Of a stretch of DNA of 59,320 nucleotides, positions 28,898-39,727 are shown one piece after another. Within the stretch, counting starts at the first letter, position 1. Every line of letters starts with the position of its first letter. Position numbers and translations under genes: made by a program. The stretch is from an uncultured Pelagibacteraceae bacterium (lineage in GTDB: Bacteria > Pseudomonadota > Alphaproteobacteria > Pelagibacterales > AG-422-B15). The stretch covers positions 1 to 59,320 of the forward strand of contig CABWZX010000004.1 of NCBI GenBank assembly GCA_902510025.1, in the 5' to 3' direction. A model generated the notes under the pieces. The model was given only the letters and a program-made list of their open reading frames with translations. It was not told where the DNA came from and did no database searches.

Positions 28898-29671
28898 ATG
28901 ATTGAAAATTTTTTAATTATTTTAGCGTTCAATTGGCTCGTCGTCACTCTTTTATGGTTTTCAACTTTAAAAATCAGAAGAGCAGATTTTATTGATATTT
29001 ATTGGGGTCCAAGTTTCTTTTTTTCAGCACTGCTAATATTTTTTTTGAACAATAATTTTACTCTGGCAAGCTTTATAATTCTTATACTTGTTGGGATATG
29101 GGGTATGAGACTAGGTTTGTATTTATACTTTAGAAATATCAAAAAAGATGAAGATAAGAGATATATAAAAATCAGAGATTCAATAGGCAACATTGGTCTA
29201 TATTTTATTACTTATATGATTCAAGTAATATTAATTGGATTAGTGTCTCTTCCTATTCAAATATTGATCATACAAAGTGAAGTAATAAATTTGAATTTTA
29301 TCTCTTTAATTGGAGTTATTGTAACTTTTATTGGAATTATTATTGAGAGTACTGCAGATTTGCAAATGTCTAAATTTAAAGCAATTCCTAATAATAAAGG
29401 GAAGTTGATGGATAAAGGGTTATGGCAATTCTCAAGACATCCAAATTATTTTGGAGATAGTTTATTTTGGTGGGGTATATTTATATTTTCTTATTCATAC
29501 ACATCTAATTTACTGATAATCATATCACCAATAATAATGACTTATTTCCTTATGCGAGTTTCAGGTGTAACGTTATTAGAACGTCAATTAAGATATAAAA
29601 AAGAAGGCTATGATGAATATATAAATAACACAAGTTCTTTTATATTAATGCCTAAGAAAAATAAAAAATAA
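28898..29671 (+). CDS. DUF1295 / steroid 5-alpha-reductase-like membrane protein
   Basis: FIDIYWGPSFFFSALL, GKLMDKGLWQFSRHPNYFGDSLFWWGIF, RRYKEGYDEY-like C-terminus. Confidence 0.88.
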   Translation: MIENFLIILAFNWLVVTLLWFSTLKIRRADFIDIYWGPSFFFSALLIFFLNNNFTLASFIILILVGIWGMRLGLYLYFRNIKKDEDKRYIKIRDSIGNIGLYFITYMIQVILIGLVSLPIQILIIQSEVINLNFISLIGVIVTFIGIIIESTADLQMSKFKAIPNNKGKLMDKGLWQFSRHPNYFGDSLFWWGIFIFSYSYTSNLLIIISPIIMTYFLMRVSGVTLLERQLRYKKEGYDEYINNTSSFILMPKKNKK

Positions 29672-29672
29672 A

Positions 29673-30683
29673 ATGTCAAATATTCATTCATCAAGTTTCC
29701 CTTCTTTAAGACTTCGTAGAGGAAGATCGAATCCGTGGATCAGAAATTTACTAACTGAAAATAAATTAACAGTTAATGACCTAATTTGGCCAATATTTAT
29801 TTGTGAAGGTGAAAATAAAAAAGAAGAGATATCTTCTATGCCTAATGTTTATAGATATTCAATAGATCGACTTGATGAGATATCTGAGAACGCTAATGAT
29901 TTAGGAATAAACTTAGTTGCATTATTTCCTTATACGCCCGAAGAGAAGAAAACTGAGGGCGGGGAAGAATCTATAAATTCAAAAAATCTTATTTGCGAAT
30001 CTCTAAAAAAGATTAAATCTCAAAAAAATAATTTTGGAGTTATGTGTGACATTGCTCTTGATCCTTATACTTCTCACGGTCATGATGGATTGGTAAATAA
30101 TGAAGGGGAAATTTTAAATGATGAAACAAATTCTTTGCTAGTTAAGCAAGCTTTGTTATTTGCTGAACATGGAGCCGATGTCATTGCGCCTTCTGACATG
30201 ATGGATGGCAGAATAGGTAAGATTAGAAACAAACTTGAGGAAGAGAAGTTCTACGATACTATAATATTATCGTATGCAGCCAAATATGCTTCAAAAATGT
30301 ATTCACCATTTAGAGATGCTGTAGGCTCATCATCAAATCTAAAAACAGACAAAAAAACATATCAAATGAATATTGCAAATTCTGATGAGGCCCTAAGAGA
30401 AGTTGCAATGGATATCAAAGAAGGTGCAGACATAGTAATGGTAAAGCCTGGGATAAGTTATCTTGATATAATTAGTAAAATTAAATCAGAATTTAATTTC
30501 CCAACCTTTGCATACCAGGTATCAGGAGAGTACTCCATGATAAAGGCAGCTGCAGATAAAGGTTTTATTGATGAGGAAGAAATAGTCTTTGAACAACTAA
30601 CATCTTTCAAAAGAGCTGGAGCAGATGCAATATTATCTTATTTTGCACCTGATGTTGCTCGAAAATTAAAATCAGGAAATTAA
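29673..30683 (+). CDS. hemB: delta-aminolevulinic acid dehydratase (porphobilinogen synthase)
   Basis: LRLRRGRSNPWIRNLLTEN, DIALDPYTSHGHDGLV, APSDMMDGRIGKIR, VKPGISYLDI, YQVSGEYSMIKAA. Confidence 0.96.
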   Translation: MSNIHSSSFPSLRLRRGRSNPWIRNLLTENKLTVNDLIWPIFICEGENKKEEISSMPNVYRYSIDRLDEISENANDLGINLVALFPYTPEEKKTEGGEESINSKNLICESLKKIKSQKNNFGVMCDIALDPYTSHGHDGLVNNEGEILNDETNSLLVKQALLFAEHGADVIAPSDMMDGRIGKIRNKLEEEKFYDTIILSYAAKYASKMYSPFRDAVGSSSNLKTDKKTYQMNIANSDEALREVAMDIKEGADIVMVKPGISYLDIISKIKSEFNFPTFAYQVSGEYSMIKAAADKGFIDEEEIVFEQLTSFKRAGADAILSYFAPDVARKLKSGN

Positions 30684-31535
30684 TCTTTTAACTAAGCTTG
30701 AAGTATCGAATTGATTTCCACCCATTTTTTGAATCTCTGAATAAAAATCATCAACAATTTTAGTTACTTCCAGATTTATGCCATACTCTTTTGCTTGTTC
30801 AAAAGTAATCGATAAGTCCTTCCGCATTAAGTCAACGGCAAATCCAAAGTCAAATTTATTATCTACCATTGTAGTAAATCTGTTTTCCATTTGCCATGAT
30901 TGTGCTGCCCCAGATGATATCACATCTAAAACATCTTCTGGGGAGAGTTCAGTTTGTTTCATAAAATAAATCGCTTCAGATAAACCTTGGATTAAACCGG
31001 CGATACATATTTGATTAATTATTTTAGTCAATTGACCAGAACCAGAATTCCCCATAAATTTGATTTTTTTTCCATAAGATTTTAATAATTCCTCACATTT
31101 TACAAATGCCTTTTTGTCTCCACCAACCATAATACTTAAGGTTCCATTTTCAGCTCCAGATTGTCCACCAGAAATTGGTGCATCAAGAAAAGTAACTTTT
31201 TTTTGAGAAAAAATTTTTTCTAATTCTAATACTAGCTTCGGAGATACTGTTGAATGATCAATAAATATACTACCTTCCTTTAATTGATTTAAACATCCAT
31301 TCTCTGAAGTTGTAATATCTTGAAGGTCTTTATCATTACCGACGCAAGAGATAACAAAATCATATTCTTTATTAATTAAACTTAGATCATTAATTACTTT
31401 TCCCTTATAGACAGACTGCCACTTATCCATTTTCTCTTTTGACCGGTTATATACTGAAACATCATTTGTTTTACTAAGATATCCTGCCATTGGAAATCCC
31501 ATAATCCCTATTCCTATAAATAAAATTTTATACAT
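30672..31535 (-). CDS. NAD(P)-dependent beta-hydroxyacid dehydrogenase (3-hydroxyisobutyrate dehydrogenase-like)
   Basis: FIGIGIMGFPMAGYL, DAPISGGQSGAENGTLSIMVGG, KIINQICIAGLIQGLSEAI. Confidence 0.9.
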   Translation of the reverse strand: MYKILFIGIGIMGFPMAGYLSKTNDVSVYNRSKEKMDKWQSVYKGKVINDLSLINKEYDFVISCVGNDKDLQDITTSENGCLNQLKEGSIFIDHSTVSPKLVLELEKIFSQKKVTFLDAPISGGQSGAENGTLSIMVGGDKKAFVKCEELLKSYGKKIKFMGNSGSGQLTKIINQICIAGLIQGLSEAIYFMKQTELSPEDVLDVISSGAAQSWQMENRFTTMVDNKFDFGFAVDLMRKDLSITFEQAKEYGINLEVTKIVDDFYSEIQKMGGNQFDTSSLVKRLIS

Positions 31536-32832
31536 TAAAAATATCTGTCATTCTTTGCATTGCACTAATTGTTACCAACAAAGGCATTCTAAATAATCTA
31601 CCTCCAGGAAATTTTCTATGTTTTATTTTTTCAAACAATTCTAATTCTGCAGTTTTTCCATTAGCAATACCTTCAGCAAGAATCTTTCCTGCTAAACCTG
31701 TGAGAGCAACTCCATGACCTGAAAATCCCTGAGCATAAAATATTTTTTCACTTTCCATACCAATGTCTGGAACTCTATTCATAGTCAAAGCTATTAAGCC
31801 TCCCCAAATGTAGTCAATTTTTAAATGACTAAGCTGCGGGAATATTTTATCTAATTGTCTTTTTGTTCGTTTCTTTAAACCTTCTACATTCTTTAACGAA
31901 TAACCTACAGCACCACCAAAAATCATCCGCTTGCTTGCTGACAATCTGTAATAGTTTAAATCAAAATTAGTATCTGAGACACAATAATCATTCGGCAGCA
32001 CTTGTTCTTGATGTGAAGAATTTAAATGTTCTGTGCAAACTATGTATGTTTCACATGGCATTACTCTATTTTTAAAATTCATATTTAACTCTTCTAAATA
32101 TGCATTACAACATATGGCTATATTTTTAGCGTTAACTTTTCCTGAACTTAGCAGTACCTCAACATTACTCTTAGCTTCATTGATTTTTCTAACAGAAGAA
32201 TTTTCATACATTTTTACACCTAAATTGTGAGCTGCATGCATCAATCCAATTGCATATTTTAATGGATGCAAGTGACCTGCTCCATAATCTAAAACTCCGC
32301 CATAATATAATGAAGATCCAATTTCACCTTTAACTTCTGCTTTATCTAAGATATCAAGTTTATCATACCCATAAGTTTTAAATTTATATTTCGATTCTTT
32401 TTCATATTCTTTCATCTTACTTTCACTAGTCGCAGCAATAATGCCTCCATTTTTCTTATCACAATCAATATTAAATTCCTCTATTCTCTGATCAATAAGA
32501 TTTACAGAATCAAGAGAGATGTCCCAAATTTGTTTTGCAAAATTTATTCCATAATTTTTTTCAATAATATCTATTCCCCATGCAACATCAGGCCAAATTT
32601 GACCTCCATTTCTTCCTGATGCGCCCCATCCAATTAAATTTTGCTCTAATAAAATAACATTCAATCCTTTTTTAGCTGCCTCAATTGCAGTAGATAAACC
32701 AGTAAACCCTCCTCCAATTACGCATAAGTCACAGCTCAGTTCATCATTTAAAGAGGGAAAAGATTCTTTATCTTTATTTAAGCTAGCTACATAGTAGCTA
32801 TCAGGATACTGTTCCATTTTTCTAGTATTCAA
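31528..32832 (-). CDS. FAD-dependent oxidoreductase (DAO family; gamma-glutamylputrescine oxidase-like)
   Basis: CDLCVIGGGFTGLSTAIEAAKKGLNVILLEQNLIGWGASGRNGGQIWPD; AQGFSGHGVALTGLAGKILAE. Confidence 0.87.
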   Translation of the reverse strand: MNTRKMEQYPDSYYVASLNKDKESFPSLNDELSCDLCVIGGGFTGLSTAIEAAKKGLNVILLEQNLIGWGASGRNGGQIWPDVAWGIDIIEKNYGINFAKQIWDISLDSVNLIDQRIEEFNIDCDKKNGGIIAATSESKMKEYEKESKYKFKTYGYDKLDILDKAEVKGEIGSSLYYGGVLDYGAGHLHPLKYAIGLMHAAHNLGVKMYENSSVRKINEAKSNVEVLLSSGKVNAKNIAICCNAYLEELNMNFKNRVMPCETYIVCTEHLNSSHQEQVLPNDYCVSDTNFDLNYYRLSASKRMIFGGAVGYSLKNVEGLKKRTKRQLDKIFPQLSHLKIDYIWGGLIALTMNRVPDIGMESEKIFYAQGFSGHGVALTGLAGKILAEGIANGKTAELELFEKIKHRKFPGGRLFRMPLLVTISAMQRMTDIFNV

Positions 32833-35037
32833 TTAAATTTTTATATGCAAATTCTTTGGCTCAATTTTACCTGCTTGAGCTCTTTTACCAAACCATTTTT
32901 TTAGTTCTTTAGGATTAATAAGAATTTTAGATGAAGAACTAACTTTTAAGCCTTCATTAGAATCTAGGCACACTGCAGAATAGGTTTTTCCTGATTTAAA
33001 TTTCTGAAGAGTAACTCCTCTTCCTTTTTGCATAAAAGGTATATCTGCATGCTTGAAAACTAGAAGTTTAACTGATTTTTTTTCCCCACTAATGACTGCT
33101 ATAGAATCGCCTTCTTTATTTGAACATGAAACAGCTCTATCATTGGGTTTAAGATTCATAACTTTTCTGCCAGATTTTGTTGAAGCAATTAAATCATTAG
33201 AATTTACAAAGAATCCTTTTCCAGCTGAACTTGTTAAAAGATATTCTTGATCATCCTCATATAAACTAGCAAAAACAATTTCTTCATTATCAGCCTTATC
33301 TATAAGCATACTTAGTGGATCTCCAAAACCTCTACCTGAAGTAACTTTTGAGCAATTAATAGTATAAAATTTACCCATTGAAGAAAAAAGTATTACTTTA
33401 TTATTATTTTTACATCTAACAATAAACTTCTCTGAATCTCCATCTTTATACTTAACATTAGAATAATCATCTTGATGTCCTTTAATCGATTTAATCCAAC
33501 CATTTTTTGATATAATAATCGTTATGGGTTCTTTACTTTCAAATTCTTCAATAGAGTAATCAACAGATTCGTAGCTATGGTTAATTTCTGTCCTTCGTTT
33601 TGAAACTCCCTCTATCTTCTTAAAGGTTTCTAAACTTTCTTTAAATTCTTTGTCTAATATTGAAGTTTGCTTATTTTTTGATCTTAAAATTAAATTCAAT
33701 TCCTTCTTATAAATTTGTAAATCTTTATATTCAGATTTTATCTCTTTTTCTTCAAGTTTCTTTAATTGTCTTAACCTCATGGATAGAACTGCTTCGGCTT
33801 GTCTTTTATTAAGCCTAAACGTCTTCATTAATTTCTTCTCAGGGTCAGGGTCAGTTCTTATTATCTTAATAATTCTATTCAAATTCGAATAAACTATAAG
33901 AAATCCTTTTAATAACTCTATTCTACTTTCTGTTTGCTTTAACCTATGCTTAGATCTTCTCTTTAGTATATTATAGCGATGGTCTATAAAAGATTTTAGA
34001 GTATCTTTAAGTGAAAATAATTTTGGCTCTAGTTTAGAGTTAATAGCATTTAAATTAATAGAAAACCTAGATTCTAAATCTGTATTTTTAAAAAGGTCTT
34101 CCATTATAACTTCGGCTTTAAAGGTTCTGTTTTTAGGAATAATTACAATTCTGATATCTTCTGCAGACTCGTCCTGTATCGTCTCCAAATAATTAACTTT
34201 TTTTGTATCAATAAGTTCTGAAACTTTCTCAATTATTCTCGATTTATTAACTTGATACGGTATTTCGTGAACTACTAACTGATATTGTCCTCGTCCTAAA
34301 CTTTCTTGTTTCCATTTCGCTCTCAATCTAATTGTTCCCTTGCCTTTAGAATAAGCCTCCCTGATGGATTGAGCACTATCAACAATTTCTCCTCCTGTAG
34401 GAAAGTCTGGACCTGGAATAATTTTAAGTAATTGAGAATTGGTGTAATTTGGTTTTTTTAATAATTTTAATAAAGCAGTAAAGAGTTCTTCAATGTTATG
34501 AGGAGGTATATTTGTTGCCATTCCAACGGCAATTCCAGAACTTCCATTTGCTAGAAGATTTGGAAATGCTGAAGGAAGAACCATTGGCTCATCTTCTGAA
34601 CCGTCATATGTTTTAATAAAATCAACAGTTTCTTCCGTAATGTCACGTAACATCAGCTCAGCAAATGCTGTAAGCCTAGCTTCTGTGTACCTCATTGCAG
34701 CGGCATTATCTCCATCAATATTTCCAAAGTTTCCCTGTCCATCAATTAACTGGTAACGAGTTGAGAAAGCTTGAGCTAATCTAACTAGGGCTTCATAAAC
34801 AGATTGATCTCCATGTGGATGGAATTTACCAATCACATCTCCAACAACTCTTGCAGATTTTTTAAAACCAGAATTGTTTCCTAATCTTAACTGGTACATT
34901 GCATAAAGTAATCTTCTATGGACTGGTTTTAATCCATCTCTAACATCAGGGAGTGCGCGATGAGTGATTGTTGATAGTGCGTAGGCAAGATATCTCTCTT
35001 CAAGAGCACTAGAAAATTCAACTTTTTTTATATTCAT
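32833..35037 (-). CDS. parC: DNA topoisomerase IV subunit A
   Basis: [71 protein letters not shown]. Confidence 0.94.
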   Translation of the reverse strand: MNIKKVEFSSALEERYLAYALSTITHRALPDVRDGLKPVHRRLLYAMYQLRLGNNSGFKKSARVVGDVIGKFHPHGDQSVYEALVRLAQAFSTRYQLIDGQGNFGNIDGDNAAAMRYTEARLTAFAELMLRDITEETVDFIKTYDGSEDEPMVLPSAFPNLLANGSSGIAVGMATNIPPHNIEELFTALLKLLKKPNYTNSQLLKIIPGPDFPTGGEIVDSAQSIREAYSKGKGTIRLRAKWKQESLGRGQYQLVVHEIPYQVNKSRIIEKVSELIDTKKVNYLETIQDESAEDIRIVIIPKNRTFKAEVIMEDLFKNTDLESRFSINLNAINSKLEPKLFSLKDTLKSFIDHRYNILKRRSKHRLKQTESRIELLKGFLIVYSNLNRIIKIIRTDPDPEKKLMKTFRLNKRQAEAVLSMRLRQLKKLEEKEIKSEYKDLQIYKKELNLILRSKNKQTSILDKEFKESLETFKKIEGVSKRRTEINHSYESVDYSIEEFESKEPITIIISKNGWIKSIKGHQDDYSNVKYKDGDSEKFIVRCKNNNKVILFSSMGKFYTINCSKVTSGRGFGDPLSMLIDKADNEEIVFASLYEDDQEYLLTSSAGKGFFVNSNDLIASTKSGRKVMNLKPNDRAVSCSNKEGDSIAVISGEKKSVKLLVFKHADIPFMQKGRGVTLQKFKSGKTYSAVCLDSNEGLKVSSSSKILINPKELKKWFGKRAQAGKIEPKNLHIKI

Positions 35038-35042
35038 ATTAA

Positions 35043-35765
35043 TTATTTATTAAATATCTCTTTTAAACGATTCCTACTTTGAGGGAAATTAAGATTATTA
35101 GGTTCAAAAAATCTCTTTCTCAAGAAATATTCAGTCAATTCTAAGCCATTACTAATATCGTTATTGTCACACTCACTATCTTTAGAGACAATAAATTTTG
35201 GTAGCTTTATCAATCTATCTTTGTAAGATCCAGCACCCTCAAGGGTCACAGCTCTACCACTTGTAGGAGAAACATAAATTAATTCATCTCTTCTCGATGT
35301 AACTGCACATTTGCTTAAATCTATTCCATATCCAATTTCTGAGAGCAGCTCTAATTCCCAATTAATATATTCTTTAATCCAATCAGTATCATTGGATGAT
35401 ATTTTTTTTATCATTTCTCTTGAGTTATAATAGATTAAATCGTTAGGTTGCTTCTCAGCCATAGCTAAGGAAACCAAAGAGCATAACGAAGATAATGCGA
35501 TCAGTTTATCTTTCTGGTTAAGAATTAAAGATGACCAAGCTTTTATAGGTTCAATTGTAAAGTTTCCAAGGTGTGTTTCTAATCTACCTGACCATAATAC
35601 CTTTACTTCATTGCCTGGTTCAATTATAGACCTTAGGTTCTTTGAATGTATTCCTCTGATAAGCCCTTTATGTCTACCGTGTTCTTTTGTAAAAACTTCT
35701 AAAATATAAGATTTTTCATTATGCAGGTTAAAGCCTAAAACGATTCCTTCACTTTCCCATCTCAT
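35043..35765 (-). CDS. recO: DNA repair protein RecO
   Basis: [33 protein letters not shown]; located parC-recO-era. Confidence 0.9.
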   Translation of the reverse strand: MRWESEGIVLGFNLHNEKSYILEVFTKEHGRHKGLIRGIHSKNLRSIIEPGNEVKVLWSGRLETHLGNFTIEPIKAWSSLILNQKDKLIALSSLCSLVSLAMAEKQPNDLIYYNSREMIKKISSNDTDWIKEYINWELELLSEIGYGIDLSKCAVTSRRDELIYVSPTSGRAVTLEGAGSYKDRLIKLPKFIVSKDSECDNNDISNGLELTEYFLRKRFFEPNNLNFPQSRNRLKEIFNK

Positions 35766-35767
35766 AT

Positions 35768-36610
35768 TTATTTTTCTGATTTTAATTTAACAAATAAAAA
35801 TAGGTTTATCTTTTTGTTTTCAAACTTTGCAATTTCCCTTCTTGATTGCGATCCTATTTCCTTAAGCGTAGACCCTCTTTTACCTATCAAAATATTTTTG
35901 TGTGACTTTTTGCTTATAGCTATTCTCTGGTGGATTGTAATTTCATCCTTTGTTTTCTTAATTCTTTCTGTGTGAACTTTACATAGATATGGAATTTCTT
36001 TATGTATTTTATCATAAATTTTTTCCCTAGTAATCTCAGAGTAGAATATATCTTTCTTAAGAAGGACGGTTTTCTTTTTTGAATATTTTTGCTTTCTTTT
36101 TGGTAAATATTTTTTTGTAGATTCTAATAAATCACTAATACCATCACCATCTAAAGCAGAGATTGGAAAAATATCTTCTAACCCTGTCTGATCTTTATAG
36201 TCTTTAATCTTTATAAATATATTACCCTTACTAATCTTATCAATTTTATTAAGAATTAGAAATATACTTTGGTCATTAACTTTATTATATATAGTTTTAA
36301 CAATTTTCTTAAGAGTCGGTTCTATTTTTTTGGAAATATCTAATACTAAATAGATTATTGTTGCTGTTTCTATTTCAGAAATTGCAGAGTTTGACATTCT
36401 ATTTGAAATTTTCTTAGTTGAAGAAAATATTCCAGGTGTATCCAGTAAAATGATTTCTGCTTCAGATAAACTCTTAATTGCTTTTTGATTAAATGTTGTA
36501 GACTGTTTTTTTCTTGAAACTAAAGATACTCGTTTACCAATAATTTTATTTAATAATGTAGATTTGCCTGAATTGGTTGGTCCAATTAATAAGATAGTTC
36601 CACTTTTCAT
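35768..36610 (-). CDS. era: GTPase Era
   Basis: GPTNSGKSTLLNKIIGKRVSLVSRKKQSTT, LLDTPGI, LNKIDKI, C-terminal KH domain ILIGKRGSTLKEIGSQSRREI. Confidence 0.95.
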   Translation of the reverse strand: MKSGTILLIGPTNSGKSTLLNKIIGKRVSLVSRKKQSTTFNQKAIKSLSEAEIILLDTPGIFSSTKKISNRMSNSAISEIETATIIYLVLDISKKIEPTLKKIVKTIYNKVNDQSIFLILNKIDKISKGNIFIKIKDYKDQTGLEDIFPISALDGDGISDLLESTKKYLPKRKQKYSKKKTVLLKKDIFYSEITREKIYDKIHKEIPYLCKVHTERIKKTKDEITIHQRIAISKKSHKNILIGKRGSTLKEIGSQSRREIAKFENKKINLFLFVKLKSEK

Positions 36611-36613
36611 GTA

Positions 36614-37294
36614 TTATTTAACTATTTTATTCAATCTTATAAATGATTCTGCAGCTTTCATTTCTGCATCTTTAATAGATTTTCCCTCTTCAGTAGTCTT
36701 CTTATATCCTTTAAACGAGAGTTCTACACTAAAGACTGGGTCATGATCAGCTCCAGATTGGTTTAAAAGCTTATATTCGGGTAGTTCCTTATATCTTTTA
36801 AGTGTCCATTCTTGCAAAAAAGATTTTGGATCAATTAAATTATTATTGTCCAATAATTCAAATTCTTTATTCCAAAACTTAAATATGAATTTTCTAGATT
36901 CTTCATATCCACTATCTGAGTATATTGCTCCTATTAAGGATTCACATGTATCAGCTAAAATATTTTTTTTTTCATTGCCTTTAGAACTTGTTTCAGTTGG
37001 GCCTAACAGAATAAAATCACCAAGATTAAAAGACTGAGAGATTTTATAGCATGTCTCTTTATTAACTAACTTACTATAACGCTTATCAAGCAATCCCTCA
37101 GGATCATTTGGAAAGTCATTAATTAGTTTTTCTGAGATTACTAGCCCTAAAACTCTATCTCCAAGGAACTCTAATGTTTCATTGCTATTATCACTATCAA
37201 AACTTTTGTGAGTCAAAGATCTTCTTAATATAGATTGGTCTTTAAATTTAAAAGATATTGAGTTCTCTAAATCACTAATTTCTTTCTTATGCAT
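36614..37294 (-). CDS. rnc: ribonuclease III
   Basis: TLEFLGDRVLGLVISEKL, KNILADTCESLIGAIYSDSG, dsRBD at C-terminus. Confidence 0.95.
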   Translation of the reverse strand: MHKKEISDLENSISFKFKDQSILRRSLTHKSFDSDNSNETLEFLGDRVLGLVISEKLINDFPNDPEGLLDKRYSKLVNKETCYKISQSFNLGDFILLGPTETSSKGNEKKNILADTCESLIGAIYSDSGYEESRKFIFKFWNKEFELLDNNNLIDPKSFLQEWTLKRYKELPEYKLLNQSGADHDPVFSVELSFKGYKKTTEEGKSIKDAEMKAAESFIRLNKIVK

Positions 37295-37300
37295 TTGAAT

Positions 37301-38008
37301 CTATTTTATGAACTTAAAGAGTCTTTCAAACTGGATATCAAAAGGCCATCTCCAAAATTCTATAAACCAAGATCCATCTTTTGTTGAAAAAAATATTATT
37401 TGAGCTTTGGCGACAATTCTCTCAGCAGGCACTGGCCCCCAAAATCTACTATCATTTGAATTATCTCTATTATCTCCCATAAAGAAATAATGATTTTCAG
37501 GAACTATAAACTCTTCAATATTATCTTGTGGCTTATCTCCTAAATCCCTTATTTCATAATTTACTCCATTAGCCATAGTTTCTCTGTATATAACAATACC
37601 TTTATCATCAGTTCGAACGAACTCCCTCTCAACAGATTTAGAATTTATATAAACTATACCATCTATTAATTTTATCTTATCTTCAGGTAAGCCAATTAGT
37701 CTTTTAATATAATCATTTCGTGTATGAGGAGGCTTAAATATAACAACATCTCCTCTTTTTGGTGAATGTTCAAATATCCTTCCATTAATTAATGGCAAGC
37801 TAAATGGAAAAGAATGACGACTATAACCATAATCATATTTTGAAGAAAATATTCTATCGCCAACTAGTAAACCTGGTTCCATTGATGAAGAAGGAATGAA
37901 GAAAGGTTGAAACAGAAATGTTCTGATAAGTAATGCTATTATTATTGCATAAGATATGGTTATTAAATTAGACTTAATCCATGATGACGTAGATTCTTTA
38001 TCGCTCAT
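37301..38008 (-). CDS. lepB: signal peptidase I
   Basis: FFIPSSSMEPGLLVGDRIF, RGDVVIFKPPHTRNDYIKRLIGLPEDKI, YFFMGDNRDNSNDSRFWGPV. Confidence 0.96.
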   Translation of the reverse strand: MSDKESTSSWIKSNLITISYAIIIALLIRTFLFQPFFIPSSSMEPGLLVGDRIFSSKYDYGYSRHSFPFSLPLINGRIFEHSPKRGDVVIFKPPHTRNDYIKRLIGLPEDKIKLIDGIVYINSKSVEREFVRTDDKGIVIYRETMANGVNYEIRDLGDKPQDNIEEFIVPENHYFFMGDNRDNSNDSRFWGPVPAERIVAKAQIIFFSTKDGSWFIEFWRWPFDIQFERLFKFIK

Positions 38009-38400
38009 ATGTTGTCTGCATTTATTGTTACAATAGCTTGAGCATACGGAAATTCATCAGTAATAGATAAATTTATGCTTGGGACAGAATTTTTAGGTAT
38101 CAATGAATCGAGACGCTTTTTTGATTCCCCATGAAAATTCATAGAAGGTTTTCCTGAGGGTAAGTTTATAACTTCCAAATCTCTCCAATATACGCCTTTT
38201 CTAAAACCTGTTCCTAAAGCCTTTGCAGCAGCTTCTTTAGCCGCAAATCTTTTTGCAAAGCATTCAACGCTCAATTTTCTTTTCTCACATTTTTTAATTT
38301 CTGATTCTGTAAAAATTCTTTTCTTGAATCTATCTCCAAATCTTAAAAGAGTTTTTTCAATCCTACGAATATCTAAAATGTCTGAACCTAAACCAATCAT
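38005..38400 (-). CDS. acpS: holo-[acyl-carrier-protein] synthase
   Basis: MIGLGSDILDIRRIEKTL, FAKRFAAKEAAAKALGTGFRKGVYW. Confidence 0.95.
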   Translation of the reverse strand: MIGLGSDILDIRRIEKTLLRFGDRFKKRIFTESEIKKCEKRKLSVECFAKRFAAKEAAAKALGTGFRKGVYWRDLEVINLPSGKPSMNFHGESKKRLDSLIPKNSVPSINLSITDEFPYAQAIVTINADNI

Positions 38401-39140
38401 GCAAGCATTCTTCCTTTTTCTATTAAACGTTTAAATTCCACTATAGTATCTTTTAACCCTGAGAAAATTGATTCAGAAATGATAAAATGGCCAATGTTGA
38501 ATTCCTTAATTTCTTTGATGCCTGCAAGCTTCTCGATTGATTCAAACGTAATCCCATGACCTAAATGAACCTCTAATCCTATTTTACTCGCTAAAAAAGA
38601 AGATTCTTTGATCTTATTATATGCACTCTCAAAATCTAGCCCAAGATGAACATCTTTGCAAAATTCACCCGCATGAATCTCTACTATATCTGCGCCTATA
38701 TCTTTTGCTGCATTAATTTGTTCTTCAGACGGATCTATAAATAATGACACTCTAATATTATTTTTTTTCAACTCATTAATTAAATTGTAAAGAATATTAT
38801 GATTTCTTTGAATATGAATTCCACCTTCAGTAGTTACTTCTTCCCTTTTTTCTGGAACAATACAACAGGCATTAGGTTTTGTTCTGATTGCTATTTCCAT
38901 CATCTCACTAGTTGGAGCCATTTCAAAATTTAAAGGCAAATCAACATTTTCTTTTATTTCTAAAATATCATCATCTCTAATATGCCTTCTATCTTCTCTT
39001 AAATGAGCGGTAATTCCATCAGCTCCAAACTCTTTACACAGAAGTGCAGCTCTAAGTGGACTTGGATAATTTTCCCCTCTAACATTTCTTAGAGTTGCAA
39101 CATGGTCAATATTCACTCCGAGTCTTGGCAGGTTATCCAT
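38397..39140 (-). CDS. pdxJ: pyridoxine 5'-phosphate synthase
   Basis: LGVNIDHVATLRNVRGENYPSPLRAA, GADGITAHLREDRRHI, LGHGITFE, FNIGHFIISES. Confidence 0.96.
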   Translation of the reverse strand: MDNLPRLGVNIDHVATLRNVRGENYPSPLRAALLCKEFGADGITAHLREDRRHIRDDDILEIKENVDLPLNFEMAPTSEMMEIAIRTKPNACCIVPEKREEVTTEGGIHIQRNHNILYNLINELKKNNIRVSLFIDPSEEQINAAKDIGADIVEIHAGEFCKDVHLGLDFESAYNKIKESSFLASKIGLEVHLGHGITFESIEKLAGIKEIKEFNIGHFIISESIFSGLKDTIVEFKRLIEKGRMLA

Positions 39141-39143
39141 AAA

Positions 39144-39725
39144 TTAGTTTTTTCGGCTACCAGGCTTAACTGGATCAATTTTTGTTAAATCTTCTGGAAG
39201 ATTGTCTGGATCATATGTTGGTATATCTAGTTTTAATAATGATGTTATTTCATGATTATCAAATATGTTTTCTTGCGAACGATCAACAATGCAGGCAATG
39301 CCAAGTATGTTGACATTCATCTTGTCCAGTTTTTCTAAGCATTCTTTTGAAGATTTTCCTGTTGTGATAACATCCTCAACAAATAAAACATTTTTATTTT
39401 TTTCTATCTCAAATCCTCTTCTTAACTCAAATTCTTCATTTACTCTTTCAAAAAAAATAGATTTGGAATTAAGGCACCTAGCAACTTCATAACCAACTAG
39501 AATTCCTCCTAATGCAGGAGCTATAACATATTCAATTTTTTTATTGATTTCAGATTCAACTTTTTTTGCTAATGCATTTCCAATTATGCTTGATGTCTTT
39601 GGATCAACAAATAACTTAGAACATTGACAATAAGTACCTGATCTCTTTCCTGAGGAAAGAGTGAAATGACCATACTGCAGCGCCCCAGTTTTTTCAAAGA
39701 TATTTAATAGCTCTTGTTTGTTCAT
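39144..39725 (-). CDS. pyrE: orotate phosphoribosyltransferase
   Basis: GHFTLSSGKRSGTYCQCSKLF, APALGGILVGYEVAR, VLFVEDVITTGKSSKECLE. Confidence 0.93.
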   Translation of the reverse strand: MNKQELLNIFEKTGALQYGHFTLSSGKRSGTYCQCSKLFVDPKTSSIIGNALAKKVESEINKKIEYVIAPALGGILVGYEVARCLNSKSIFFERVNEEFELRRGFEIEKNKNVLFVEDVITTGKSSKECLEKLDKMNVNILGIACIVDRSQENIFDNHEITSLLKLDIPTYDPDNLPEDLTKIDPVKPGSRKN

Positions 39726-39727
39726 AT

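Noticed and set aside
34840-34900. ParC quinolone-resistance-determining region has Gln ([12 protein letters not shown]) where E. coli ParC has Ser80
   Set aside because: From memory, Gln or other residues at this position occur naturally in alphaproteobacterial ParC; not evidence of acquired resistance.
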